Assembly: GCA_964495385.1 (NCBI GenBank) | Contig: CAZBVO010000002.1 | Span: 1-64,000, forward strand | Direction of reading: 5' to 3' | DNA length: 64,000 bases | Source: CAG-1138 sp964495385 | GTDB taxonomy: Bacteria; Bacillota; Clostridia; Christensenellales; CAG-917 | Shown here: positions 1 through 6,766 of the stretch, one piece after another | Layout of the letters: the number at the start of each line of letters is the position of its first letter | Position numbering within the stretch: the first letter of the stretch is position 1 | Made by a program: the position numbers and the translations under genes | Notes under the pieces: model-generated | What the model was told of the DNA's origin: nothing | The model's input: only the letters and a program-made list of their open reading frames with translations | Databases searched by the model: none

Positions 1-612
1 CTCTCGCTATTCCGTCGCTATGCTCCTTACGAATCCACCTCTTCCCACCAAAAAATGCAAGCAGAAATGCTTGCTTTTTTGTTTGTAAGGGTGCCTTTCT
101 TGCCTAACGGCAAGTGCGCTGTGCGCTGAACCACCATTCGGTGCTGACGCTTCGCTTCGCTCTCGCTATTCCGTCGCTATGCTCCTTACGAATCCACCTC
201 TTCCCACCAAAAAATGCAAGCAGAAATGCTTGCTTTTTTGTTTGTTAAGGGTGTATTTCTTGCCTAACGGCAAGTACGCTGTGCGCTGAACCACCGTTCG
301 GTGCTAACGCTCCGCTTCGCTCTCGCTATTCCGTCGCTACGCTCCTTACGAATCCACCTCTTCCCACCAAAAAATGCAAGCAGAAATGCTTGCTTTTTTG
401 TTTGTAAGGGTGCCTTTCTTGCCTAACGGCAAGTGCGCTGTGCGCTGAACCACCATTCGGTGCTGACGCTTCGCTTCGCTCTCGCTATTCCGTCGCTATG
501 CTCCTTACGAATCCACCTCTTCCCACCAAAAAACGCAAGCAGAAATGCTTGCTTTTTTGTTTGTTAAGGGTGTATTTCTTGCCTAGCGGCAAGTGCGCTG
601 TGCGCTGAACCA
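1..612 (+). repeat. Tandem array of ~160 bp units carrying a tRNA-like 3' tail plus terminator
   Basis: Four units follow one another with a 159-160 bp period. Each holds a conserved block (GCTTCGCTCTCGCTATTCC...CTCCTTAC). This runs straight into GAATCCACCTCTTCCCACCA, which looks like half of a T-loop, the T-stem, acceptor strand, discriminator A and CCA of a tRNA gene. A hairpin terminator (GCAAGCAGAAATGCTTGC then T6) follows. The tails lie at 31-50, 190-209, 350-369 and 509-528. Units 1 and 3 resemble each other, as do 2 and 4 (for example GTAAGGGTGCCTTTC against GTTAAGGGTGTATTTC), so the array probably grew by duplicating a 319 bp dimer. Small ORFs here are not credible genes. The intact parent tRNA is presumably upstream of the window; that is inference. 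Confidence 0.8.
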
Positions 613-639
613 CCGTTCGGGGATAACAACAAGCAAAGG

Positions 640-760
640 CAAAAAAGCGCTTGCATTTTTTTACCGTGCGCAGATGACGCAAGCAAGTGCAAATGCCTTG
701 GCATTTGTTGTGCGTAGCACCTTTGCTAAGCAAAGCAACTTGCATTGCAGACGCTCCGCT
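640..760 (+). repeat. Dispersed repeat module X, copy 1
   Basis: A block of about 120 bp containing AAAAAAGCGCTTGCATTTTTTT, a perfect palindrome CAAATGCC-TT-GGCATTTG and a terminal GCAGACGCTCCGC. It recurs on the opposite strand at 34428-34550 with only scattered substitutions. It interrupts the tandem array between its fourth and fifth tRNA tails. Nested palindromes suggest a structured, non-coding mobile repeat. No open frame is convincing. Confidence 0.75.
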
Positions 761-793
761 TCGCTCTCGACTGTAGGTTGACGTGTTTAAAAC

Positions 794-928
794 TGTCATT
801 CTGAGTCGCGCCACAGCCCTCACCCTCGAAGAATCTTTGGCCTATAGAAAAAGCAGGAGAGTCGCACACGCTTTTGTATGTTTTAGATCCTTCGCTTGTC
901 CGGTAAGGAAGCCTGTCTCAGGATGACA
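794..928 (+). repeat. Dispersed repeat module Y, copy 1
   Basis: A block of about 135 bp bounded by GTCATTCTGAG at one end and CAGGATGACA at the other, so its ends are imperfect inverted repeats. It contains TTTTAGATCCTTCGCTTGTCC and CACACGCTTTTGTATG. A second copy lies in inverted orientation at 34551-34683, where it sits directly beside module X. Here X and Y are separated by about 33 bp and in the reverse order, so the two move or duplicate as separate modules. Confidence 0.75.
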
Positions 929-939
929 TTTAGTAGACG

Positions 940-1033
940 CTCCGCTTCGCTCTCGCTATTCCGTCGCTACGCTCCTTACGAATCCACCTCTTCCCACCAA
1001 AAAACGCAAGCAGAAATGCTTGCTTTTTTGTTT
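940..1033 (+). repeat. Fifth tRNA-tail repeat unit
   Basis: The same conserved block, tRNA-like tail (980-999) and terminator as the upstream array. It is displaced 471 bp from the fourth tail by the insertion of modules X and Y. Its terminator ends just before the promoter of the next gene. Confidence 0.75.
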
Positions 1034-1048
1034 TTCAAACAAATGTGT

Positions 1049-1078
1049 TTGTAAATCGGTTTGATTCTGTGGTAATAT
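1049..1078 (+). promoter_or_regulatory. Candidate sigma-A promoter of the GyrI-like gene
   Basis: TTGTAA (1049-1054) and TAATAT (1073-1078) are 18 bp apart, about 45 bp upstream of the start codon. Consensus match only. Confidence 0.45.
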
Positions 1079-1122
1079 GGTTTTAGAAAACAAAATAAAC
1101 CGAATAAGTCGAGAGGTAAACT

Positions 1123-1761
1123 ATGGCTTTTGATTGTAAAAAAGAATATAAGGAATTTTATTTGCCGAAAAACAAACCTGCAATTGTCGAAATACCAAAA
1201 ATGAACTACATTGCGGTGAGAGGAAAGGGCAATCCTAACGAGCAAGACGGCGAATATCAAAAATCCATAAGTCTGCTCTATAGCATTGCTTTCACAATCA
1301 AAATGAGCTATAAAGGGGCGCACAAAATCGATGGTTATTTTCAGTACGTCGTGCCTCCGCTTGAAGGCTTTTGGTGGCAAGACGGTGCCGCAGGAGGCAT
1401 CGACTACACAAAAAAGGAAAAATTCAATTTCGTCTCGCTTATAAGGCTCCCCGATTTTGTAACCAAAGAAGAGTTTGATTGGGCAATTTCCGAGGCGACC
1501 AAAAAGAAGAAATCGGATTTTTCGAGGGTTGAATATTTCACTTATGACGAGGGGCTTTGCGTTCAATGTATGCACTTGGGCGCATACGACGACGAGCCTC
1601 AAACCGTCGGGTTGATGCACGATTTTGTTGCAGAACGCGGATACGCGGTAGACGTGTCGGACACCAGATATCACCACGAAATATATCTGAGCGACCCGAG
1701 AAGATGCGCGGTCGAAAATTTGAAAACGGTCATCAGGCTTCCTGTAAAAAAGGTGAAGTAG
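1123..1761 (+). CDS. GyrI-like small-molecule-binding domain protein
   Basis: A 212-residue soluble protein resembling the stand-alone GyrI-like effector-binding proteins (COG4832 type). These share the fold of the ligand-binding half of MerR/AraC regulators such as BmrR and Rob, but carry no DNA-binding domain. Typical features are the N-terminal F-D-x-K-K-E-Y-K start, the I-P-x-M-x-Y-I-A-V-R-G-x-G-x-P strand near residues 25-40 and a W-W-x-D/E-pocket segment around 83-87. A good ribosome site (GAGAGG, 1111-1116) precedes the ATG. The gene is alone between the repeat array and a convergent lyase gene. The ligand is unknown; members of this fold bind lipophilic or cationic compounds. No signal peptide or membrane segment. 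Confidence 0.75.
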   Translation: MAFDCKKEYKEFYLPKNKPAIVEIPKMNYIAVRGKGNPNEQDGEYQKSISLLYSIAFTIKMSYKGAHKIDGYFQYVVPPLEGFWWQDGAAGGIDYTKKEKFNFVSLIRLPDFVTKEEFDWAISEATKKKKSDFSRVEYFTYDEGLCVQCMHLGAYDDEPQTVGLMHDFVAERGYAVDVSDTRYHHEIYLSDPRRCAVENLKTVIRLPVKKVK

Positions 1762-1862
1762 CAATTTTAAAATCGAGTTTTGAGGTGTTTGTTAAAAATA
1801 CTAAATTGCAAAAAAACGCTTCTTTCGGCTGAAAAAACTTGAAATTTTGAAAAGATATAGCA

Positions 1863-1892
1863 AAAACGGCACGACTTTTGTCGTGCCGTTTT
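1863..1892. terminator. Bidirectional terminator between convergent genes
   Basis: A 13 bp perfect stem (AAAACGGCACGAC / GTCGTGCCGTTTT) with a TTTT loop. Its A/T-rich arms give a U-tract on both strands, serving the GyrI-like gene on + and the lyase gene on -. Confidence 0.85.
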
Positions 1893-1902
1893 GTTGTAAC
1901 AT

Positions 1903-3357
1903 TTATTGATCACTACCGAAATCCGCCTCGAAAGCTGCGGCGAGTTTTTCAGGCCAATCGGAAACAGGTTCCAAAATGCCCGTAAAGAAACGCAGGGTTT
2001 TAGGTTCATGCACAAAGCGCAGGCCGCCGATAAGGTGTCTGTGGTCGAACAGCCACTTAACTCGGTCGATGACGTATTGCGTTTGTGACAACGTAAACAC
2101 ACGTCTCGGGAAAGCGAGCCTCACGAGTTCGAGGGCGGCAATTCGTTCTGAACCGTCGGGATTGCGTTCCTCTGAAAGGGTACCGCGCTCCATGCCTCGT
2201 ATGCCGCCGCAAATGTAAAGCGCGGCTACCAAAGCGCCTGCAGGGTATTGGTCGGACGGAATATGACCTACAAATTCCGAAGCGTTAACGTGCGCACCGA
2301 GTCCGCCCGCCGGCGTTATCATCGGTATGCCGTAGGCATCCAGCTCGCCCACGCAGTATTTGATAAATTCAGGCCCTTGCGAAATAACCGACATATCCAT
2401 CGTTTCGTCAAACCCGACGGTCATAGCTTCCATTTCTTTTACGCTCATGCCGCCGTAGGTCAAAAAGCCCTCGAACATAGGGATAAGGTCCTCCATGGAG
2501 TGGAAAAGAGCCTCGTCTCTCAGTAAAATCGCGCCGCCTCTTGCAAAACCGAACTTGCGTGCCGAGAAGTAGATTATGTCAAAAAGATCTGCAATTTTGC
2601 GAGTGATTTCCTTTACGGACAAGTGGGCCATCGAGGCTTCTCGGGTTTTTATGAAGAACAAATTGTCCTGCAAAAGTGAAGCGTCCATCACGGTCAAAAT
2701 GCCGTATTTTTTGCAAATTTCGGTTGCTTTTTTCATATTTTCGAAAGAAACAGGCTGTCCGCCGATAAGATTTGTCCCTGCTTCGATGCGGACGAACGGG
2801 ATGTTTTCGGGTGTTTCTTTCAAAATGCACGCCTCCAGTTTCTCGAGGTCGATGTCGCCTTTAAACGGCAGGTCGCTTTTTGGAACGAGGCCTTCGTCCT
2901 TGACAAGTTCCTCGACGTGGCCGCCAAGCCTGGTGATGTGAGCTTTTGCAGTCGTAAAGTGGTAGTTCATTATAACGCAGTTGCCGGGTTTTACAAATCT
3001 TGTCGCAAGGATGTTTTCGCAAGCACGTCCTTGGTGGGCCGGCAGACAGAAAGGCATGCCGAAGATTTCCTCAAGCTTTGCCTGCATGCGGAAAAACGTT
3101 TCGCTTCCGGCGTATGCGTCGTCGGCTCGGAGCATGGCGGACTGTTGCAAGTCGCTCATGGCGTTTACGCCCGAATCGGTCAGCATATCCATAAAAATGT
3201 CGCCGTTGTGAAGTTTGAAGGTGTTGAAACCGGCCTCTTTGATTTTTTTCAATCTTTCCGAAGTCGGAAGAAGGCTGAGTTTTTGCACGATTTTGACCTT
3301 GTGCATTTCGACAGGAACAGGTTGTTGTTTGTAAAATTTGATTTCGACGTTGTTCAT
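1903..3357 (-). CDS. tpl: Beta-eliminating lyase, tyrosine phenol-lyase type
   Basis: A 484-residue PLP enzyme of the tryptophanase/tyrosine phenol-lyase family, which splits Tyr (or Trp) to phenol (or indole), pyruvate and ammonia. The Schiff-base lysine is K268 in F-S-A-R-K-F, the PLP-ring aspartate is D225 in V-M-D-A-S, and the LTDSG and HQGR motifs are intact. Two residues that, as I recall, separate the activities are of the phenol-lyase type. T135 (N-Y-H-F-T-T) corresponds to Thr124 of Citrobacter TPL, where tryptophanase has Asp. R391 (G-M-E-R-G) corresponds to Arg381, where tryptophanase has Ile (A-V-E-I-G). Overall wording such as ERLKKxxEAGxNTF also matches TPL better. An AAGGAT ribosome site precedes the ATG. 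A Tyr-codon leader and terminator lie upstream. Substrate is inferred; a relaxed beta-lyase remains possible. Confidence 0.8.
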   Translation of the reverse strand: MNNVEIKFYKQQPVPVEMHKVKIVQKLSLLPTSERLKKIKEAGFNTFKLHNGDIFMDMLTDSGVNAMSDLQQSAMLRADDAYAGSETFFRMQAKLEEIFGMPFCLPAHQGRACENILATRFVKPGNCVIMNYHFTTAKAHITRLGGHVEELVKDEGLVPKSDLPFKGDIDLEKLEACILKETPENIPFVRIEAGTNLIGGQPVSFENMKKATEICKKYGILTVMDASLLQDNLFFIKTREASMAHLSVKEITRKIADLFDIIYFSARKFGFARGGAILLRDEALFHSMEDLIPMFEGFLTYGGMSVKEMEAMTVGFDETMDMSVISQGPEFIKYCVGELDAYGIPMITPAGGLGAHVNASEFVGHIPSDQYPAGALVAALYICGGIRGMERGTLSEERNPDGSERIAALELVRLAFPRRVFTLSQTQYVIDRVKWLFDHRHLIGGLRFVHEPKTLRFFTGILEPVSDWPEKLAAAFEADFGSDQ

Positions 3358-3393
3358 TGTGTACCATCCTTTTCGGCCTCGGGAAATCCGCGG

Positions 3394-3430
3394 TAAAAAA
3401 ATAATGCCGTACGGATTATCCCATACGGCA
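3394..3430 (-). terminator. Attenuator-like terminator in the lyase leader
   Basis: On the minus strand a stem TGCCGTA / TACGGCA (3424-3430 with 3405-3411) is followed by ATTATTTTTTT. It lies between the Tyr-rich leader peptide and the lyase start, so transcription must read through it to express the enzyme. I did not find a clear competing antiterminator stem. A separate hairpin (CCTTTATTT with AAATAAGG, 3474-3500) overlaps the end of the leader reading frame. Confidence 0.75.
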
Positions 3431-3475
3431 AACTAAAAATTTTTTTCAAGTGTTTTTACGCATAAGATATCGCCC

Positions 3476-3538
3476 TTATTTCGTTTTTGCAAAATAAAGG
3501 TAATAATAGTAACCGAGTTTGGTAGCGAGGTGAGTCAT
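3476..3538 (-). CDS. Tyrosine-rich leader peptide
   Basis: A 20-codon open frame on the minus strand with a strong ribosome site (GGAGGAG, 5 nt before ATG at 3538), reading MTHLATKLGYYYYLYFAKTK and ending in TAA. Four consecutive Tyr codons (TAC TAT TAT TAC) are followed by Leu, Tyr, Phe. It sits between a consensus promoter and an intrinsic terminator upstream of a tyrosine phenol-lyase-type gene. This is the layout of a ribosome-dependent attenuator. By family knowledge it could act like biosynthetic leaders (stalling when charged tRNA-Tyr is scarce) or like TnaC (stalling induced by free amino acid). For a degradative enzyme the second is more plausible. Too short for ordinary gene callers. 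Confidence 0.8.
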   Translation of the reverse strand: MTHLATKLGYYYYLYFAKTK

Positions 3539-3567
3539 AATCTCCTCCGAATGCGTTGTTGTGGCCA

Positions 3568-3596
3568 TTTTAACATCCGCTATACAGCGCTGTCAA
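3568..3596 (-). promoter_or_regulatory. Promoter of the leader-lyase transcript with embedded palindrome
   Basis: TTGACA (3591-3596) and TTAAAA (3568-3573) are separated by exactly 17 bp on the minus strand. A 10 bp palindrome ACAGCGCTGT (3584-3593) overlaps the -35 element and could be an operator; that is inference. Confidence 0.7.
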
Positions 3597-3789
3597 CGGA
3601 TTTTTTAAAATTTTTTTGCAAAACACGATATTTTTTTACAATTTCAAAAAAGTGCAAACTTGCGTCGGAAAGGTTTTAGAAAGCTTGTTTATGGAAAAAC
3701 TAAGTGTATGGATAAGCTTTATTTATCGAATTTAGAGGACGTCGAAAGCGTTTTCCCGTCCAAAAAAACTTTTGAGGTGATTGAAAATT

Positions 3790-4224
3790 ATGGACAAAAA
3801 AACTTACAACGACAAAGTGAACGAGGTGTGTCCGAAGACCGACGAAATTAAAACGTTGGTGCCTGCATTTTTGGTTGGCGGATTGATTTGCTCGATCGGC
3901 GAGGGGTTTAAGGACCTTTACACCTATTTGTTCCCAATGCTCGAAGAGGCGGAGATAGGCTCGGCGGTCAGTGCCACGATGATATTTTTGGGCGCACTCA
4001 TAACCGCCGTAGGCCTGTACGACAAAATCGGCAGGGTTGCCGGAGGCGGAAGCATAATCCCGATAACTGGTTTTGCCAACAGCATCGTATCGCCGGCGAT
4101 GGAGTACAACCGTGAGGGCGTATTCTACGGCATCTGCGCAAAAATGTTTACGATTGCGGGGCCGATAATCGTTTTCGGCGTTACGGCATCGGTTATTGTG
4201 GGAATAGCGGGGTTGTTTTTATGA
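3790..4224 (+). CDS. spoVAC: Stage V sporulation protein AC
   Basis: A 144-residue membrane protein of the SpoVA complex, which moves Ca-dipicolinate across the spore inner membrane during sporulation and germination. SpoVAC is the mechanosensitive-like subunit. Hydrophobic segments at about 24-45, 57-75, 85-105 and 120-144 and the G-x-I-x-P-I-T-G-F-A-N-S-I-V-S-P-A-M-E motif are typical. The ATG at 3790 is preferred because GAGGTGA (3774-3780) is 9 nt away; a TTG at 3781 would abut the ribosome site. It overlaps spoVAD by 4 nt. SpoVAA and SpoVAB are not present here, as in many Clostridia. A forespore sigma-G promoter is expected, but I could not identify one with confidence in 3600-3780. Confidence 0.93.
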   Translation: MDKKTYNDKVNEVCPKTDEIKTLVPAFLVGGLICSIGEGFKDLYTYLFPMLEEAEIGSAVSATMIFLGALITAVGLYDKIGRVAGGGSIIPITGFANSIVSPAMEYNREGVFYGICAKMFTIAGPIIVFGVTASVIVGIAGLFL

Positions 4225-5237
4225 AAAAAGGAAAGAGGACTTACGTTTTTGACAACCGTCCGAAAATAATCGGGCGCTATGCGGTCGGAGGGCCGAAAGA
4301 GGGCGAAGGCAGCATCCCCGAATACTTTGACGAAATTTTAGAAGACGACCTTTTAGGGCAAAAAACCTTTGAAATTGCCGAAAGCACCATGCTCAGAAAG
4401 GCCATAAACGGTGCTATTCAAAATGCAAAGCTTGACGTAAAAGACGTCGATTTGCTGTTTTCGGGCGATTTGTTGAACCAAACTTTTGCCTCGAATTTTG
4501 CCGCAAGGGAACTTGACGTCCCGTACGCAGGGCTTTACGGTGCGTGCAGCAGCTTTGGCGAAGGGCTTGCGCTTGCGTCTATGCTTGTCGACAGCGGCAC
4601 GATCGGCAAAGCAGCAGTGGCGGCATCCAGTCATTTTTCCGCCGCAGAACGACAGTACCGTTTTCCTTTGGAACTGGGAAATCAGCGCACGCCGACTTCG
4701 CAGTGGACTGTTACCGCCGCAGGGTGTTCGGTTGTTTCGTCGGACGGCAACGGGCCTGAAATCGTTTCGGCAACGATAGGAAAAGTTGTGGATTACGACG
4801 TAAGCGACGTCAACAATATGGGGGCGGCAATGGCTCCTGCGGCAGGTGAAACCTTGCTTGCGCACCTTGAGGACACGGGCGTCGAACCTGATTACTACGA
4901 CATGATTTTTACGGGCGATTTGGGCAGACACGGCATGGAGATGTTCAGATATTTTATGGAAAGCAGCGGAGTGAAAATAGGCGACAACTACTGTGATTGC
5001 GGTGCAATGATTTTCAGGCCCGAGCAACGCACTTTTCAGGGCGGAAGCGGCGCAGGATGTTGCGCTTCGGTGTTCAATTGCTACATTCTCGAACTTTTAA
5101 AACGGGGTCGATACGGGCGTGTTTTGTTTATGCCGACAGGCGCGCTTTTAAGCAAGGACAGCCCGTTGCAGGGCGAGCCGATACCGGCAATTTGTCATGC
5201 AATAAGCGTTGAATACAACAAAAAAACGGAAATTTGA
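4221..5237 (+). CDS. spoVAD: Stage V sporulation protein AD
   Basis: A 338-residue thiolase-fold protein that binds dipicolinic acid and works with SpoVAC and SpoVAE in loading and releasing Ca-DPA. Recognisable family segments are the N-terminal K-x-K-R-T-Y-V-F-x-N-R-P, Y-G-A-C-S-S-F-G-E-G-L-A near residue 105-117, the S-S-H-F-S-A-A-E-R-Q-Y-R-F-P-L-E stretch and the C-terminal L-F-M-P-T-G-A-L-L-S. The length matches the family. The start overlaps the spoVAC stop (ATGA), implying translational coupling. It is soluble and expected at the outer face of the inner spore membrane. Identity is secure. Confidence 0.96.
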   Translation: MKKGKRTYVFDNRPKIIGRYAVGGPKEGEGSIPEYFDEILEDDLLGQKTFEIAESTMLRKAINGAIQNAKLDVKDVDLLFSGDLLNQTFASNFAARELDVPYAGLYGACSSFGEGLALASMLVDSGTIGKAAVAASSHFSAAERQYRFPLELGNQRTPTSQWTVTAAGCSVVSSDGNGPEIVSATIGKVVDYDVSDVNNMGAAMAPAAGETLLAHLEDTGVEPDYYDMIFTGDLGRHGMEMFRYFMESSGVKIGDNYCDCGAMIFRPEQRTFQGGSGAGCCASVFNCYILELLKRGRYGRVLFMPTGALLSKDSPLQGEPIPAICHAISVEYNKKTEI

Positions 5238-5244
5238 GGTTGAA

Positions 5245-5616
5245 ATGGAAATATTTTTGACATATCTTAAAGTATTTGTGTCCGGTGGAATCGTGTGTAT
5301 GCTGGGGCAAATTTTGATAAACAAAACAAACATGACGTCGGCCAGAATTTTGGTCATTTATCTGCTGTTGGGGGTTGTTTTGGAAGTTTCGGGCGTGTTT
5401 GAATATCTTAAAGAATTCGGAGGATGCGGCTTCACCGTTCCCATTATGGGCTTTGGCTCAAACCTTGCCAAGGGCGCCTTAAAAGGCGCAAAAGAGGGCG
5501 GTTTGTTGGGAGCGATCGGCGGAGGAATGGAGGCCGTGTCCGTAGGGCTTACGGCGGCGATTTTTTTCGGATTCGTTTTCAGTTTGATTTTCAAATCCAA
5601 AACCAAACAAGGATAA
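5245..5616 (+). CDS. spoVAE: Stage V sporulation protein AE
   Basis: A 123-residue membrane protein completing the SpoVA trio. It has three hydrophobic segments and the family motif G-C-G-F-T-V-P-I-M-G-F-G-x-x-L-A-K-G in the middle. The ATG at 5245 (GAGGT at 5236-5240) gives the usual M-E-I-F-L-x-Y-L start. An upstream in-frame ATG at 5209 lies inside spoVAD and would add a charged tail untypical of the family. The spacing of 7 nt after the spoVAD stop supports one operon. Confidence 0.93.
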   Translation: MEIFLTYLKVFVSGGIVCMLGQILINKTNMTSARILVIYLLLGVVLEVSGVFEYLKEFGGCGFTVPIMGFGSNLAKGALKGAKEGGLLGAIGGGMEAVSVGLTAAIFFGFVFSLIFKSKTKQG

Positions 5617-5644
5617 ATCGCCGTTTTTTTGCATAAGCATTTGT

Positions 5645-6349
5645 ATGTGCCCAAGGAAAAAGCGCGTCGTATATTTTAAAGTTAAAACAAAAATAACAGG
5701 GAAAAAGATTTTAAGATCTTTCAAAATTGCCGTTGCCGCATTATCGGTGGCGGCAATCTGCGTTCACGTTTATTTCAGAAACATAACTCTTCCGAAAATT
5801 TACAAGTCTGTTGAACAAACCGTCGAGGCTTTGGCCGTGGAAGCGGTAAACAATTCTGTTTCCGATTTGTCCGGTCTTTTTTCGGGCGGAAAAAACTTTT
5901 TCGATTACGCCTTGGACGGCGACGGATATATAACTTTTGTTGCCGTTGACAGCGTTGCGATAAATGCGCTGACGCAACAAGCGGCGGCAGTTGTTCAAAA
6001 CGAAATCGACAAACGGGGAGCGGTTCGGTCGGAAATGGCCGCAGGAAGCCTCTCCGGCTTTGATTTTTTGAGCGACGCGGGGCCTAAAATTTGTTTTAAG
6101 TTTAGTATGACGGGCTTTTCAGAGTGCGACGTCGGCAGTGAGTTTTTGACTTGCGGCATAAATCAAACCTTGCACCGACTGTATATGACCGTGCAGGTTA
6201 AGTATGCCGTAAAAGTGCCTTACGAAACTTTGACCGTAAAATACGCAGCCGACTTCTTGCTGTTTGAAAATTTGGTTGTCGGGAAAGTGCCCGAGTCCTA
6301 TTTTTATTTGTCCGCACAAAGTGGAGGACTGATGCTTGTGCCGAGGTAG
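5645..6349 (+). CDS. yunB: Sporulation protein YunB
   Basis: A 234-residue protein with one N-terminal membrane anchor (about residues 26-46) and a domain matching YunB. Family landmarks are a Y-I-T-F-V-A-V-D-S-V-A-I-N segment near 95-107, the G-x-x-S-G-F-D-F-L-S-D-A-G-P-K-I turn, G-I-N-Q-T-L-H-R-L-Y near 178 and V-V-G-K-V-P-E-S-Y-F near 216. YunB is a sporulation protein of unknown mechanism expressed in the mother cell. The annotated ATG lacks a convincing ribosome site, so the exact start is uncertain. It follows spoVAE by 28 nt, and its neighbours support a spore role. Confidence 0.85.
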   Translation: MCPRKKRVVYFKVKTKITGKKILRSFKIAVAALSVAAICVHVYFRNITLPKIYKSVEQTVEALAVEAVNNSVSDLSGLFSGGKNFFDYALDGDGYITFVAVDSVAINALTQQAAAVVQNEIDKRGAVRSEMAAGSLSGFDFLSDAGPKICFKFSMTGFSECDVGSEFLTCGINQTLHRLYMTVQVKYAVKVPYETLTVKYAADFLLFENLVVGKVPESYFYLSAQSGGLMLVPR

Positions 6350-6451
6350 GAAGATTTTCGACGGGTGTGCAATTATCTTTTTAAAATTATTTGACAAAAA
6401 ACGGAAAAATTTAAAAAATAAATATATTTTTTTAAAAAATTGAAAAAATGT

Positions 6452-6480
6452 TTTACAATATTTGCAATATGTGTTAAGAT
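6452..6480 (+). promoter_or_regulatory. Promoter of the pheS T-box transcript
   Basis: TTTACA (6452-6457) and TAAGAT (6475-6480) are spaced 17 bp, ending about 18 bp before the start of the T-box stem I sequence. Confidence 0.65.
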
Positions 6481-6498
6481 AATTTCATCACAATAATG

Positions 6499-6720
6499 CG
6501 ATGAGAAAGACAAGTAGCGTTGCCCGACCCGTTCAAAGAGAGGCTTCCCCGTGGCTGGAAGGGGGCTGTGCGGAAGCGGCGTGAATTCACTTTTGAGCAC
6601 CGAGCCGAAGTGGCAGTAGGCGAGGCGGTTGCACCGAGAAAACTGTAACGAGGCAGGGTTTTTCCTGCAAAATCGGGTGGTACCACGGCTTAAGTCGTCC
6701 TGAATAAGGGCGATTTTTTT
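6499..6720 (+). promoter_or_regulatory. T-box leader, phenylalanine specifier
   Basis: A tRNA-sensing riboswitch ahead of pheS. It opens with GCGATGAGAAAGACAAGTAG (stem I base), carries a specifier loop GTGAATTCAC whose TTC codon (6586-6588) reads Phe, and has the T-box bulge core GGGTGGTACCACGG (6675-6688). It ends in a terminator: stem TCGTCCT (6695-6701) with AGGGCGA (6707-6713), then seven T. Uncharged tRNA-Phe is expected to stabilise the antiterminator and switch on pheS-pheT. The specifier agrees with the downstream gene product, which makes the assignment very firm. Confidence 0.95.
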
Positions 6721-6766
6721 ATGTTCGCCGCCCAAAATTTATCGAAAAAAGTAAGGAGAACGAAAA

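Noticed and set aside
485..823. ORFs of 62-112 codons in the repeat region
   Set aside because: They lie across palindromic repeats and terminators, have no ribosome sites and read through sequence that also occurs elsewhere as non-coding repeat.
1..1033. Possible CRISPR array
   Set aside because: Units are about 160 bp and nearly identical over their whole length, with no short repeat/unique spacer alternation and no cas genes.
1903..3357. Labelling the lyase as tryptophanase (tnaA)
   Set aside because: The two specificity residues and the Tyr-rich leader fit tyrosine phenol-lyase better; tryptophanase remains a lesser alternative.
3660..3851. A 63-codon ORF overlapping the spoVAC start
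   Set aside because: It has no ribosome site, overlaps the secure spoVAC gene in another frame and resembles no known protein.
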